Source: Amyloporia xantha | Lineage: Eukaryota; Basidiomycota; Agaricomycetes; Polyporales; Adustoporiaceae | Assembly: GCA_036971615.1 (NCBI GenBank) | Contig: JAYKKR010000004.1 | Span: forward strand, 1,674,001 to 1,738,000 | Length of the DNA stretch: 64,000 nt | Reading direction: 5' to 3' | Shown: positions 45,588 to 54,899 of the stretch, piece after piece | Numbering within the stretch: position 1 is the stretch's first letter | Layout: each line of letters opens with the position of its first letter | The notes under the pieces: model-generated | The model's input: only the letters and a program-made list of their open reading frames with translations | What the model was told of the DNA's origin: nothing | Database searches by the model: none | Position numbers and translations under genes: made by a program

Positions 45588-46356
45588 ATGAGTGGCAGCG
45601 GGCGCTTAAGTCTTAGCGCCTCCTTCTCCGTAACCGCTGCCACCTCTCAGCAGACTTTCCTTTGGTTTAAGCACGGTTTTCCTTTATTTCACAAACATCA
45701 GCTATCACATTTAATCATGGATGCTAATAATCGAGACCCTGCACTAGAGTTGGGTCCAGATTTTCGTTCCAACGCGTATGCTGATGCATGCACCGCCATC
45801 GCTGCAAACCTCGCCATCCCCGTCGAAGAAGCCGCACAGCGTTTAGCAACGGCTTGGGAAGTTGATCGCACCGCCCGGAAGACCGCTTGGGACGTGCAAC
45901 AACAAGAACAGCTTGAACTTGCCGAGGCAGCTGAACAGGATCACATCGCTCAAGAGCAAGCAGAACGAGACGCTGCCGAGAAGGAAGCCGAAGCGGAGAA
46001 GAAAGAGATTGAAAAGAAGAAGCCAAAGATAGGTGACTTCGACATATCTCGCACAATAAGTTCTGTCTCCAGTTTTCGTCCCTCCCAATTCGCGCATAAC
46101 AAGTTACAAAATTTCGAGTATGTCGAGCTCTGGTATTTCACGCGCGAAGGTTGCCAAGACGCGGGCCTATCAGGCCACACAGTCGCGGAAGAAACTTATG
46201 GTATAACTCACCTGGAAGACGTCATGGCTTTCAAACCCATTTCCTCCTTCCGCCCTTCGAAGCGCATCGTTCTCGACGCGAATCTCACTTGGCGACAGCT
46301 CTCCATAGCCAAAGCAGGATTCCTCAAAGAGATCAAACATTGTAAGTGGCCCGACA
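45588..46356 (+). pseudogene. Gag-like ORF of a tyrosine-recombinase-type retroelement, 5' part
   Basis: ATG at 45588, or more likely the one at 45718 (MDANNRDPALELG). A helical and coiled-coil region (QQEQLELAEAAEQDHIAQEQ, then a Lys/Glu run) is followed by the conserved block FDISRTISSVSSFRPSQFAH, WRQLSIAKAGFLKEIKH and CKWPD. This arrangement is common in basidiomycete retroelements of Ngaro/DIRS type, a family call made from memory. The frame is cut after CKWPD by the copia element. With the insert and one copy of the CGACA duplication removed, the frame reads straight on into KHFDALSGFFYRL, so it was intact when the copia element arrived. Confidence 0.55.
46352..46356. repeat. Target-site duplication, left copy (CGACA)
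   Basis: CGACA directly precedes the left copia LTR and recurs at 52131-52135 directly after the right LTR, as expected for a 5-bp integrase cut. Confidence 0.92.
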
Positions 46357-46660
46357 TGTTGAGCGCAGACTATAGAGGAGAGGAGGCTAATCCGTCTTGT
46401 ATTCTAGTGGGCTGTAAGGCCCGGCTTATATACATGCATGAAAGGCTCCTTAGTAATTGTATCTAGAAACCTATAGAATATCTGAGTAAGATATGAAGTC
46501 ATAATGAAATCATAGTGGAGCTTTCTTAGTAAGAAAGTGGAGCCTATGAAGTAAGACAAGAACATACTATGGAACGTCATAGAACATCATAGAAATGAGT
46601 AAGTACTGACTACCAAGTATGGAAGTGCGACTACTATAGTTGGAAACTGATCGTTCAACA
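46357..46660 (-). repeat. Copia LTR (3' LTR in element orientation)
   Basis: 304 bp, begins TGTTGAGCGCAG and ends ATCGTTCAACA on the plus strand. Identical by eye to 51827-52130. Confidence 0.93.
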
Positions 46661-46686
46661 CTCCCACTCAACTAGATAGTCGCTAA

Positions 46687-49600
46687 CTACTCTAGTCCAA
46701 GACTATGTACAAATTTCTCATGAATAGAGAAAGATAAATTCTTAGTAAGGATATCGGCCCTTTGCTCAGCAGTAGGTACAAAGAAAAGATCAACATGACC
46801 GTTTTCAATGAACTCTCTGCAAAAGTGGTACCGAATATCAATGTGCTTGGTTCTTCTGTCATGAGCTGGATTAACCGCAAGAAAAATGCTACCATTATTA
46901 TCAATGCATAAAGGTGTGGCATTTTGCGGCTTAAAACCAATCTCAGACTGAAGAGTCCGAAGCCAGGCTAATTGTCGACAAGAGTCGGACAACGCCATGT
47001 ACTCTGCTTCTGTTGAAGACAGAGCGACAGTCTTTGGTCGCCGCGAGACCCATGAAATAGCAGCATCTGCCATAAAGAAGACAAAGCCACTAGTTGAATG
47101 CCTATTGTCCTTGTTCTCAGCCCAATCAGAATCAGAATAACCTATGAGTCCAGATAATCCGCTGCCTTTGTAGCAAAGCCGAAGTGAACGTGAACCGTTC
47201 AAATAGCGAAGAATATATTGTGCGGCTTTATAATGTTGCATTGTAGGCTTAGCAGAATATTGGGAAAGGCGATTAACTGCATAGGCTATATCTGGGCGAG
47301 TGCCTAAGGCGATCCACAAAATTGAACCAATGAGCTGCTGGTACTTTGAACGAAGGGCGGCATCAACTTCATATGAAGGATCTGCTTTGACAAGGTGTAC
47401 GCCAAATGGAAGGGGAGTTCGTGTGGGTGCTGCATCTAGCATTTGGAATCTCTCGAGTGTCTCTTCAATGTATTTAGACTGATCAAGCCAAATGTTTCTG
47501 GATGATCTATCTCGAGTAATCCGCATGCCTAGAAAAAATTCTACAGGCCCAAGATCACGAACATTAAATCGCTTCTGAAGACAACCTTTGAGCCATGCAA
47601 TCTGACGCCGATCAGACCCAATTGGCAATAGATCGTCAACATATACGACAAGTATTAAATCCCCCCCATGATGACGATACACATAAATACCCGCATCAGA
47701 ATATGTACGTGTGAACCCTAATTCCAACAACACATTGTGGAGTTTTTTATTCCACTGTCTGCCAGCCTGTTTAAGACCATAAATAGCCTTCAAAAGACGA
47801 CAAACTTTGTGTTCCTGACCAGGGACTTTGAATCCTTCTGGTTGCTCCATATATATCTCCTCGTCTAATTCGCCATATAAGAATGCTGTCTTTACATCCA
47901 TAGCCTCTACCTCCCAATCATTAAGAGCAGCATGGGCGAGTAAGAATCTTATAGATTCAAAACGAGCGACAGGGGAGAATATTTCATCATAATCAATGCC
48001 TTTGACCTGTTTAAAGCCTTTGGCTACAAGCCGAGCTTTGTATCTACCACCAGGTTTAATAGTGTAAACCCAACGACAAGGTACTGCCTTACGTCCAGGA
48101 GGTAAGTCGACTAACTCCCATGTACCATTCTCCATTTGAGAGTCTATCTCTTCCTGCATAGCGGCCTCCCACTGAGTCCGATCAGGGCGAGAGATCGCTT
48201 CCTGATAAGATTGTGGAAAAGGTCCGTACTGAGGATCGGCGTTGAGAATAAACTCTGATGGAAGATATGAGATGAGATTCTCCATGACGTCAGGTAAACC
48301 ACCTCCTTGATCAATGTCACGCTGTATAGCTGCAGGGTGACGGTCACCATACGCATTGTCGGGCCGTGGTGGAGGTCTACCAGCGGTTGACCGAGTAGAG
48401 CGTCTAGGTACAAATGGAGGAGGTTGTGGAACTGGAGGCTCATCTGGAGAAGGTGGACGAGGTGGAGGAGATGGGTTTCTAGGCAGTTCTGGTGGTGGTC
48501 CCAGATGTGGAGGCAAGTCAGCATCCGGTTCAGGCCTATTAGCATCATCATCACCAAGCGGCAGGGCCGGCTGCGGTGCTGGAGCTACAGGAACGGGCGG
48601 CTCATGTGGTTGTTGGGCAGCGGGAATAGGATTCGCACTTTTGTTCGGAAAGGATCTCTCATTGAATACCGCATCACGCGATAAAACAATGGAGCGGCTA
48701 TCTTTATCCCAGAATTGATACCCCTTTGATCCAGGTTCATAGCCAACGAACACCATAGGTTTAGCTCGAGCCGTGAGCTTATCCTGGCGTCGCTCCTTCT
48801 GAACATGTACATAGGCTAGGCATCCAAAGACTCTAAAGTACGACACATCTGGAACAGTACCATTCCATAATTCAATGGGAGTACGCCAGTGTGCTCTGCG
48901 GAATGGCTGACGATTGTAAATATGAACAGCAGTTTCAACAGCAAGTTTCCAGAAGCCTGTGGATAAACCAGCATGATGACGCATAGCTTCTGCTTTTTCT
49001 ACAATAGTTTGCTGCCAACGTTCTGCACGTCCATTTTGTTGTGGACTTTGTGGCATAGATGCCTCGCGCTCAATACCATTTTCATGTAAATATTGTGTGA
49101 ACTCTTCACCCATAAATTCTCCTCCTCTGTCAGAGCGGAAACGCTTAAGTTGCATAGAAAGCTGAGTTTCCCCCCATGCTCGATAACTTTTAAAGCAGGT
49201 GAGAGCATCAGATTTCCGCTTAAGGTAATACATGACACCAAATGAGGAGAAGTCGTCGAGGAATGTGACACAATATTTGAAACCATCAATAGACAGAGAT
49301 GGCATCTCGACGAGATCTGAGTGAATAAGTTCCAATGGTTTAGAGGCGCGAGTAGAAGATAGTGGGAACAGTTGTCTGTGGGACTTGCCAAGCGCACAAC
49401 CAGCACAAGGATCAGACTTTGGTGCTGAAGAAAGACTATTTGGTGTGCCATTAACATGATTAGGCAATTGATGAATAGTGTTACATCCCGCATGACCAAA
49501 CCGTTGATGCCACAAGTCATAGTCAGCTTCCACAGATTGCAGAGTCTGAGGCCGGGTGTTTGGATGAAACACTTTGGTTTCAAGCCAATAGAAACCTGAA

Positions 49601-50931
49601 CCATCATTGCTTGATCGCGCAGTGAGGATTAGGTTCTCACCCGGTTTGGAGCCTGCCCAAAAATTCATAGTGTCCCCATGGGCACTATAGCAGCCTCCTT
49701 GGTCAATAATGGTACGTGGAGCAAAGAAACGATGAGACACTTCAGGAATATAAAGGACAGATTTTAGAGTCAGGTTGACAATGATCCCGTCACTATTCTG
49801 ATGTCGCAGAAGAACTATTCCAACACCTTTGATATCTATGGTCTTATCTGCACCGGCTAAGTGCGCATGACCAGGTACTGGAAATTCATGATAGTGATCA
49901 AAATCTTCAAAGACGTTTGTGACATGTGAAGTGCAACCTGAATCAACCATCCATCTTGCGATCTCATCTCCCACATGGTACAGGGAAAGATCAATTGATT
50001 TGGATGAAGAAGATGCTACCGTTACATCTGGTACAGATTCTATAAGAAGATTATTGACTTTTGCACCAGAATTCTGTCCCTGTCCTTGTGAAGCTCCATT
50101 ATTACCACTATTTTGACCGTGATTCTGTCCACTTCCCTTATTTCCACCTTGATTACCGCCTTGCTTGCCCTTGCCTTTGCCCTGCTTATTCCCCTTTTGA
50201 GGTGGCTTTCCATCAGGCCAATGGTTCTCAGTCGAATGATTAGTCTTCCCACAGATATTACATTTCTTTGGGAGACAAGTAGTCGACGAGACACGAGAGA
50301 CATTAGCATTTTTAGAGGCCTGACATCTAGCTTCTTCCTCAATTATTTTGGGGATGACATCTGCTGGTTTTAGTGTAGAAAGGTCTGTAACTGTAGCCAG
50401 CAGAGTCGAAGCAATGGTCTGATAAGAATTGGGCAAGGCGTTGACAATAATGAGGGCAGCAAATTGATCTGAGATGGCAATCCCAGCATCAACGGTACGA
50501 CTACGAATTTCCTCAAGTGCTGTTATCTGAGGGCGAAGAGGTTGTGCATCGTCAAAGCGAGTATTGAATAATTGTTGAAAGTAGACGAATGCACCAACAG
50601 CACCAGGTTTGGCATACTGATCTTTAATTGCTTTCCACGCTGCAGCAGCAGTGGTAGTATTGCCAATGAGGAATTGTAGCGAGGAGGAAATATAGATGGT
50701 CATCAAACCAAGTGCCTTGTCATTTTTCTCATCCCAAGCAGCCTGGATTGTAGGGAGGTCTTCTCCAGCAGCTGCAGCAGTAGGACGAGGAAGAGGTGTG
50801 CCTGAATTCCCTTCAACAATGTTCCAGGAACCAGACCATCTAAAAACACCTCGCATGGCGTTAGACCAGGCAATATAGTTTGTGCCATCAAAAATGGGAA
50901 TGGTGGAGGTAGGAATCTTGGAGGGATCCAT
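46687..50931 (-). CDS. Copia gag-pol polyprotein (gag, protease, integrase, RT, RNase H)
   Basis: 1414 codons in one frame, start in Kozak context (CGCCATGG). Order: copia-type gag; a zinc knuckle CNICGKTNHSTENH whose last ligand is His instead of Cys; an Asn/Gln/Gly-rich spacer; aspartic protease (WMVDSGCTSHV); GAG-pre-integrase (WHQRFGHAGC); integrase core (HSDLVEMPS, FLDDFS, and Glu in QQNGRAERWQQ); reverse transcriptase (KTAFLYGELDEEIYMEQPEG, YVDDLL); RNase H (SSTEAEYMALSDS, TKHIDIRYHF). Integrase precedes RT, which defines copia. It copies the element RNA and inserts it into the genome. No stop or frameshift is seen, so it may be functional. Confidence 0.95.
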   Translation of the reverse strand: MDPSKIPTSTIPIFDGTNYIAWSNAMRGVFRWSGSWNIVEGNSGTPLPRPTAAAAGEDLPTIQAAWDEKNDKALGLMTIYISSSLQFLIGNTTTAAAAWKAIKDQYAKPGAVGAFVYFQQLFNTRFDDAQPLRPQITALEEIRSRTVDAGIAISDQFAALIIVNALPNSYQTIASTLLATVTDLSTLKPADVIPKIIEEEARCQASKNANVSRVSSTTCLPKKCNICGKTNHSTENHWPDGKPPQKGNKQGKGKGKQGGNQGGNKGSGQNHGQNSGNNGASQGQGQNSGAKVNNLLIESVPDVTVASSSSKSIDLSLYHVGDEIARWMVDSGCTSHVTNVFEDFDHYHEFPVPGHAHLAGADKTIDIKGVGIVLLRHQNSDGIIVNLTLKSVLYIPEVSHRFFAPRTIIDQGGCYSAHGDTMNFWAGSKPGENLILTARSSNDGSGFYWLETKVFHPNTRPQTLQSVEADYDLWHQRFGHAGCNTIHQLPNHVNGTPNSLSSAPKSDPCAGCALGKSHRQLFPLSSTRASKPLELIHSDLVEMPSLSIDGFKYCVTFLDDFSSFGVMYYLKRKSDALTCFKSYRAWGETQLSMQLKRFRSDRGGEFMGEEFTQYLHENGIEREASMPQSPQQNGRAERWQQTIVEKAEAMRHHAGLSTGFWKLAVETAVHIYNRQPFRRAHWRTPIELWNGTVPDVSYFRVFGCLAYVHVQKERRQDKLTARAKPMVFVGYEPGSKGYQFWDKDSRSIVLSRDAVFNERSFPNKSANPIPAAQQPHEPPVPVAPAPQPALPLGDDDANRPEPDADLPPHLGPPPELPRNPSPPPRPPSPDEPPVPQPPPFVPRRSTRSTAGRPPPRPDNAYGDRHPAAIQRDIDQGGGLPDVMENLISYLPSEFILNADPQYGPFPQSYQEAISRPDRTQWEAAMQEEIDSQMENGTWELVDLPPGRKAVPCRWVYTIKPGGRYKARLVAKGFKQVKGIDYDEIFSPVARFESIRFLLAHAALNDWEVEAMDVKTAFLYGELDEEIYMEQPEGFKVPGQEHKVCRLLKAIYGLKQAGRQWNKKLHNVLLELGFTRTYSDAGIYVYRHHGGDLILVVYVDDLLPIGSDRRQIAWLKGCLQKRFNVRDLGPVEFFLGMRITRDRSSRNIWLDQSKYIEETLERFQMLDAAPTRTPLPFGVHLVKADPSYEVDAALRSKYQQLIGSILWIALGTRPDIAYAVNRLSQYSAKPTMQHYKAAQYILRYLNGSRSLRLCYKGSGLSGLIGYSDSDWAENKDNRHSTSGFVFFMADAAISWVSRRPKTVALSSTEAEYMALSDSCRQLAWLRTLQSEIGFKPQNATPLCIDNNGSIFLAVNPAHDRRTKHIDIRYHFCREFIENGHVDLFFVPTAEQRADILTKNLSFSIHEKFVHSLGLE

Positions 50932-50936
50932 GGCGA

Positions 50937-51809
50937 TCAGAATAAAATGTCAGGGCGAGTGTCAGACTGAAGGAGATAGGCGATGGAAGGTGATCGAGGA
51001 ATTGATTGAAGAATTGATGGAGGCGATCGATCTGGTTTAACCTCTTTAACTTCTTGATCAAAAGGATCGGATCGAAGAAGTGTAGCCCAAAATGTAATGG
51101 AGAGGTTTGGAAAGTACTCTTCACTGTCAGTGTGACTAAGAGAGTTACTTTCAATATTGTATGGAAAATAACCAAGATCGTCGCTTGTAAGACCACCAAT
51201 ATAATCGCCTGCGTAAGGGAATTTCCAGCTATAATCTGTTGGGTAGACAGATATAAGCTGTACTGGCTCTGGTGAAGATCCCTCTGAGTCGCCTGACTGA
51301 GATTGATCTGCCACTGGATCAGCTGCTTCTGATGAAGAAGTCAACGTCTCTAGCTCAAAGATGGACACTTATTGAAGTGAGCCTTTGTCCCAGCTAGCCA
51401 AAATAGCCAAGACGCAGGGTAGAGTCGAGGGAAGTGAGCGATCGAGACGAGACTATGCCGCAGAGGGTATTGCCCAAGGCCTAGCTAGCTACTGTATAGT
51501 ACTTCTATCTACAGCTACCTATGGAGCCGCAGAGTTTTGCTTCGCAGTTGCCTGAGGGCCCTGTTACGCCTTTGACTATTTCGTGTAAGGTGCCTTATTC
51601 CCAGGAGAGGATTTGGACCTCTAAGAGCCGCCCACTGAAGTGCAGACTCCCAAGAGTTCGTCACAAAACTGAGGACTGTGTACTTACGTAGTCTACTAAG
51701 GGGCCTTATAAGAAGAAGGCAATAGAAGGGGTAAATGCGCAAAAGAGAAAGTGAAAGCGCAAAGAGAAGAGTGAAGACAGATGACTGCACAGTAGTCAGA
51801 CAGATTAGA
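50937..51809 (-). other. Copia 5' leader with a 143-codon open frame lacking ATG
   Basis: Between the primer site and gag there is an unusually long leader of about 880 nt. It contains a frame of 143 codons (51368-50937), acidic and Ser/Pro-rich (EAADPVADQSQSGDSEGSSP), that ends five bases before the gag ATG but has no ATG of its own. It could be chance, a relic, or part of an alternatively initiated gag. Confidence 0.4.
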
Positions 51810-51826
51810 GCGCGGGGCTCATAACC
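51810..51826 (-). promoter_or_regulatory. Copia primer-binding site, half-tRNA-iMet type
   Basis: On the element strand GGTTATGAGCCCCGCGC follows the LTR directly. It is the reverse complement of the anticodon stem-loop region of initiator tRNA-Met (..GGGGCTCATAACC, anticodon CAT), not of a tRNA 3' end. Drosophila copia and yeast Ty5 use this half-tRNA priming. Confidence 0.82.
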
Positions 51827-52130
51827 TGTTGAGCGCAGACTATAGAGGAGAGGAGGCTAATCCGTCTTGTATTCTAGTGGGCTGTAAGGCCCGGCTTATA
51901 TACATGCATGAAAGGCTCCTTAGTAATTGTATCTAGAAACCTATAGAATATCTGAGTAAGATATGAAGTCATAATGAAATCATAGTGGAGCTTTCTTAGT
52001 AAGAAAGTGGAGCCTATGAAGTAAGACAAGAACATACTATGGAACGTCATAGAACATCATAGAAATGAGTAAGTACTGACTACCAAGTATGGAAGTGCGA
52101 CTACTATAGTTGGAAACTGATCGTTCAACA
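51827..52130 (-). repeat. Copia LTR (5' LTR in element orientation)
   Basis: 304 bp, partner of 46357-46660. It should contain the element promoter on the minus strand. Confidence 0.93.
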
Positions 52131-53380
52131 CGACAAGCACTTCGATGCGCTTTCGGGGTTTTTCTATCGTTTGGAAACTCATGACTATCGTCAAATCGAC
52201 AATGGCGAGGGGGCCCTTATCCTATACCAGGCGCGCGTGCGTTTAGAATGGCACGAGAGCCTAAAAGCGGGGGAGGGTTTCAATATCGAGATCATCGACA
52301 CCAAGGTCCTCAATCAAATGATGGACCAAGTTTACAACAATCTCCGAGCGGAAATGATGCGGGTGCGTAACATCTTTACCTTTTCCCGCCAAAAGATGCT
52401 TACTAATGAATATGTTTTCTTTCCCTTTTTTCCCGCTCTGCCCATCACCTCCTGGGCTCCGCGGTTGCGATCGACTCTCCATGCGTTTGCGTTTGCCCTC
52501 TGCCCCTCGCGTTTTTCTCAACCCCCCCCCTGCGTTTTATTCAAATACATCCCACGTTGCTGCGTATGCACGGGTTTCGGTTCTCGCCCCTCCCACGCGT
52601 TGCGTCTGGCATTGCGCGCCGTGTTCCATGCATTTTTCCTCTCACGTCGCGACCTTCCTGCGCCCTCCCTCCCCTGCGTTTTTTCTTGTACTCCCAGCGT
52701 TTTTGCGCTCATGCGTTTGGCACCCTCGCGAATTGTGTTTCTTTCTCGGGCTATCAAATGACCAATGATCTGATCTAAATACCCTGGTGACTCGGTTTTC
52801 AAAATTACCTTGTCTATGATCAATGCATCTGTCTTCCGTTTTCTCTACTCTCTCCGTCTATTAGATGGACGTAGCTAGACAATCCAATCGCGTTAATGAT
52901 CGTGGCCACCGTTCTGAGCGTATACCAGGGAATTCTCATCGGCGATCCACATCTCCACGTAGAGGGTGTTCCACTTCACCCATCAGAAAGGGAAAGATTA
53001 CCTATCCCAACAGAAGTTCTCGCGAGGAAGGCAGTGGCCCAGTTAGGCAGGGTGGGCACCGTGACAACAGCCGAAAAACAGACCAGTTTTTTCAGCGAGG
53101 TGCAGATGCGCTCAGCCAACTCATCTGCGCCATATGTCTCGGTCGACACTATCACGCGGTCGCAAAATGCAATGTGCTCACGTTCTGGAACGGCGCTGTC
53201 GCTCGATGTCGCCGGGACGCTCGGGGACAGATCGTCAACCCGAAAGGTGACACCATCTGCACGGATTGGCAGCGCGAGAAAGGCTGCACCGTGCACAGTC
53301 ACGACCACAGACACGAGTGTTCAGGGTGTGGAAAGGCAGATCACGGTGCTTATGGCTGCAATCTCGCACAGAAGAACTAA
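52131..53380 (+). pseudogene. Gag-like ORF of the tyrosine-recombinase-type retroelement, 3' part
   Basis: Begins with the right copy of CGACA and continues the interrupted frame: KHFDALSGFFYRLETHDYRQ, ARVRLEWHESLKAGEGFNIE, NNLRAEMMR. A GTGCGT donor at 52361 and a CTATTAG acceptor at 52864 would define a 504-nt C/T-rich intron, unusually long and full of 'tgcgttt' words. After it the basic exon (52865-53380) ends in zinc-binding motifs: CAICLGRHYHAVAKC, then ICTDWQREKGCTVHSH and HECSGCGKADHGAYGC. Such modules precede RT in Ngaro/DIRS-like elements of basidiomycetes. Apart from the copia insertion I see no break in this part. Confidence 0.55.
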
Positions 53381-54148
53381 TCCAAACACACCCCTCCGGG
53401 AATCCGCATGGGCCACAGCGTTATCACAATCTGGTCTGGACAATCGATACCCAAGCCTCGTGTCCTCCATCAGGCAAGGCTTTCACATTGGCTTTCGTCC
53501 TATTCTGGTCACCCAAACACCGGCCAATAATCCCTCTCTTTTCGACCACATTGCTGAGTTCGAGCGTATCCTCGCCCATGAACGGGGCCGTTTCCGCTAT
53601 CTGGGACCCGCATTGCTAACCGAGCTCAAAACTCTGCTCGGACCGTTTCAAACTTCTCCTCTTTCAGTCATTCCGAAACCTCACAAACCTAATGCCTTCC
53701 GCCTCATACAAAATTTCTCGTTTCCTCACTCGGCCCAAGGCTCTCATATTTCTATCAATTCTACAATTGATTCTTCCCTTTATCCATGTACTTGGGGCAC
53801 TTTCACGACTTTCGCCCTTCTTTTATCACGGCTCCCCCCTGGAGCGCAAGGAGCAGTGCGCGATGTGGAGGAGGCATACAGAATCATCCCGACAGCTCCA
53901 TCCCAGTGGCTAGGTGCGGTCATCAAGGGAATCGGAAAAGATGAGTATTGGGTCGATACCAACAGCGCCTTCGGCGGGAGGGCAAACTGCGGTGTTTACG
54001 GTGAAGTGGCCGATGCGGGGGCGGATATCATGCGGTACGAGGGCATTGGCCCGATTTCCAAGTGGGTTGATGATCACATTTTCATCCGCATCCCTAGGTC
54101 CTCCCTCGCCGCGTACAACCAGCAGCACGCGCAGTGGAATGAGCACAT
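53381..54148 (+). pseudogene. Reverse transcriptase of the tyrosine-recombinase-type retroelement, truncated
   Basis: The frame reads SLVSSIRQGFHIGFRPILVT, LSVIPKPHKPNAFRLIQNFS, GAVRDVEEAYRIIPTAPSQW, YWVDTNSAFGGRANCGVYGE and the catalytic motif ISKWVDDHIFIRIPRS (xVDD). The 'D.EeAYr.iP' and 'fG.....Gvf...aD' blocks are of the DIRS/Ngaro type, not Ty3 or LINE. The frame ends at QWNEHI, where a foreign LTR begins (54149). RNase H, methylase-like and tyrosine-recombinase parts, which should follow, are not found anywhere to the right within the window, so the element is dead. Confidence 0.6.
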
Positions 54149-54384
54149 TGTCACGTGAATAGAGGAAACACAGACACAAAGGGGTGCTCAGAGAGCAGAT
54201 ATACTCCTAGGAACTCAGGAGGGAGAGTAGGCGCCAAAACAGCTAACCCGACACATACACCGACACCTAACCAAAGGCTACTCATAGCACGGATTAAGGA
54301 TAGATACAGGCAGAGACCACAGCTATGTACAACGTATGGGCGCCTAAATCACGTGATCTGTGTGTCCGAGCACTCCCTCTAACA
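54149..54384 (-). repeat. LTR of a third element family, minus orientation
   Basis: 236 bp, nearly identical (about 95% or more by eye) to the reverse complement of 62458-62693. It starts TGTTAGAGGG and ends CACGTGACA on the minus strand. The flanks (CACAT and CTCCC) do not form a target duplication, so this is not a simple solo LTR. The adjacent GGTGGGAG on the minus strand looks like a purine tract, suggesting it is the 3' end of a truncated element. Confidence 0.7.
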
Positions 54385-54516
54385 CTCCCACCTGTGAGGA
54401 TGCACAGAAGCAGAAAAAGGAATCCTCACAACCACCAACAGAAAAGAAAACATACAATCCTCCAAACAACAAAGAAGAAAATGCTCCCACCAAATCCAAT
54501 GACGGTCCAGACCAGA
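54385..54516 (+). pseudogene. Remnant of an unidentified coding sequence, left piece
   Basis: The plus frame is open and low-complexity (DAQKQKKESSQPPTEKKTYN, then Asn/Lys/Pro-rich). Across the gypsy insertion (one CCAGA copy removed) it continues in the same frame at 62240. It could equally be noncoding. Confidence 0.25.
54512..54516. repeat. Target-site duplication, left copy (CCAGA)
   Basis: CCAGA precedes the left gypsy LTR and recurs at 62235-62239. Confidence 0.9.
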
Positions 54517-54867
54517 TGTTACGATTTCCTTGATTACTTGGTCTTACTGTTCACTTGCTTTGTTGTCATGCCTAACCATGACTCACTGTACTATACTTAG
54601 CGCGCAACCGCTATGACTCCTCCTCCATTCCACACTGCCTCGTCGTCATGCGTAACCATGACTCATTCCTTACTCAGCTATCACCTGACTCCTACTTCGC
54701 ATTACTCATGCTCAACCATGACTAGCTATATAAACCCCTACTTACTCACTCTATCCCTTAGTCTTTCGCTCTTGTATAACTACTGTCTTACAGCACTACT
54801 TTGAATAACATCGCTCTCGCTCTACGTCGCACCGTAGGCTACCTTCGTCCCCACTGTGCTCCTAACA
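54517..54867 (+). repeat. Gypsy 5' LTR with TATA box and TGACTCA motifs
   Basis: TGTTACG...CTAACA. TATATAAA at 54727-54734. Three copies of a motif ATGCnnAACCATGACT are spaced 60-80 bp apart; two of them contain TGACTCA (54579-54585 and 54659-54665), the consensus of Gcn4/AP-1-type bZIP factors. The transcript start is expected near 54760. Confidence 0.88.
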
Positions 54868-54869
54868 CT

Positions 54870-54880
54870 AGCGAAAGACT
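54870..54880 (+). promoter_or_regulatory. Gypsy primer-binding site, probably self-priming
   Basis: AGCGAAAGACT, 2 nt after the LTR, is the exact reverse complement of AGTCTTTCGCT at 54760-54770 in the LTR. That stretch lies 26 nt after the end of the TATA box and so should be the 5' end of the RNA. This is the arrangement of Tf1, which primes with the first 11 nt of its own RNA. Confidence 0.78.
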
Positions 54881-54899
54881 CTAGCCTACCCTGCGAACC

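Larger units (their letters stand above)
46357..52130 (-). mobile_element. Complete Ty1/copia LTR retrotransposon, minus orientation
   Basis: 5774 bp with 304-bp LTRs (46357-46660 and 51827-52130) that I read as identical, ending TGTTGA/TCAACA, and flanked by CGACA duplications. It carries a primer-binding site, a purine-rich tract (GAGTGGGAG) next to the downstream LTR and one intact gag-pol frame. Identical LTRs and an unbroken frame mean a young, possibly active copy. It lies within, and antisense to, the gag frame of the surrounding retroelement. Confidence 0.95.
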
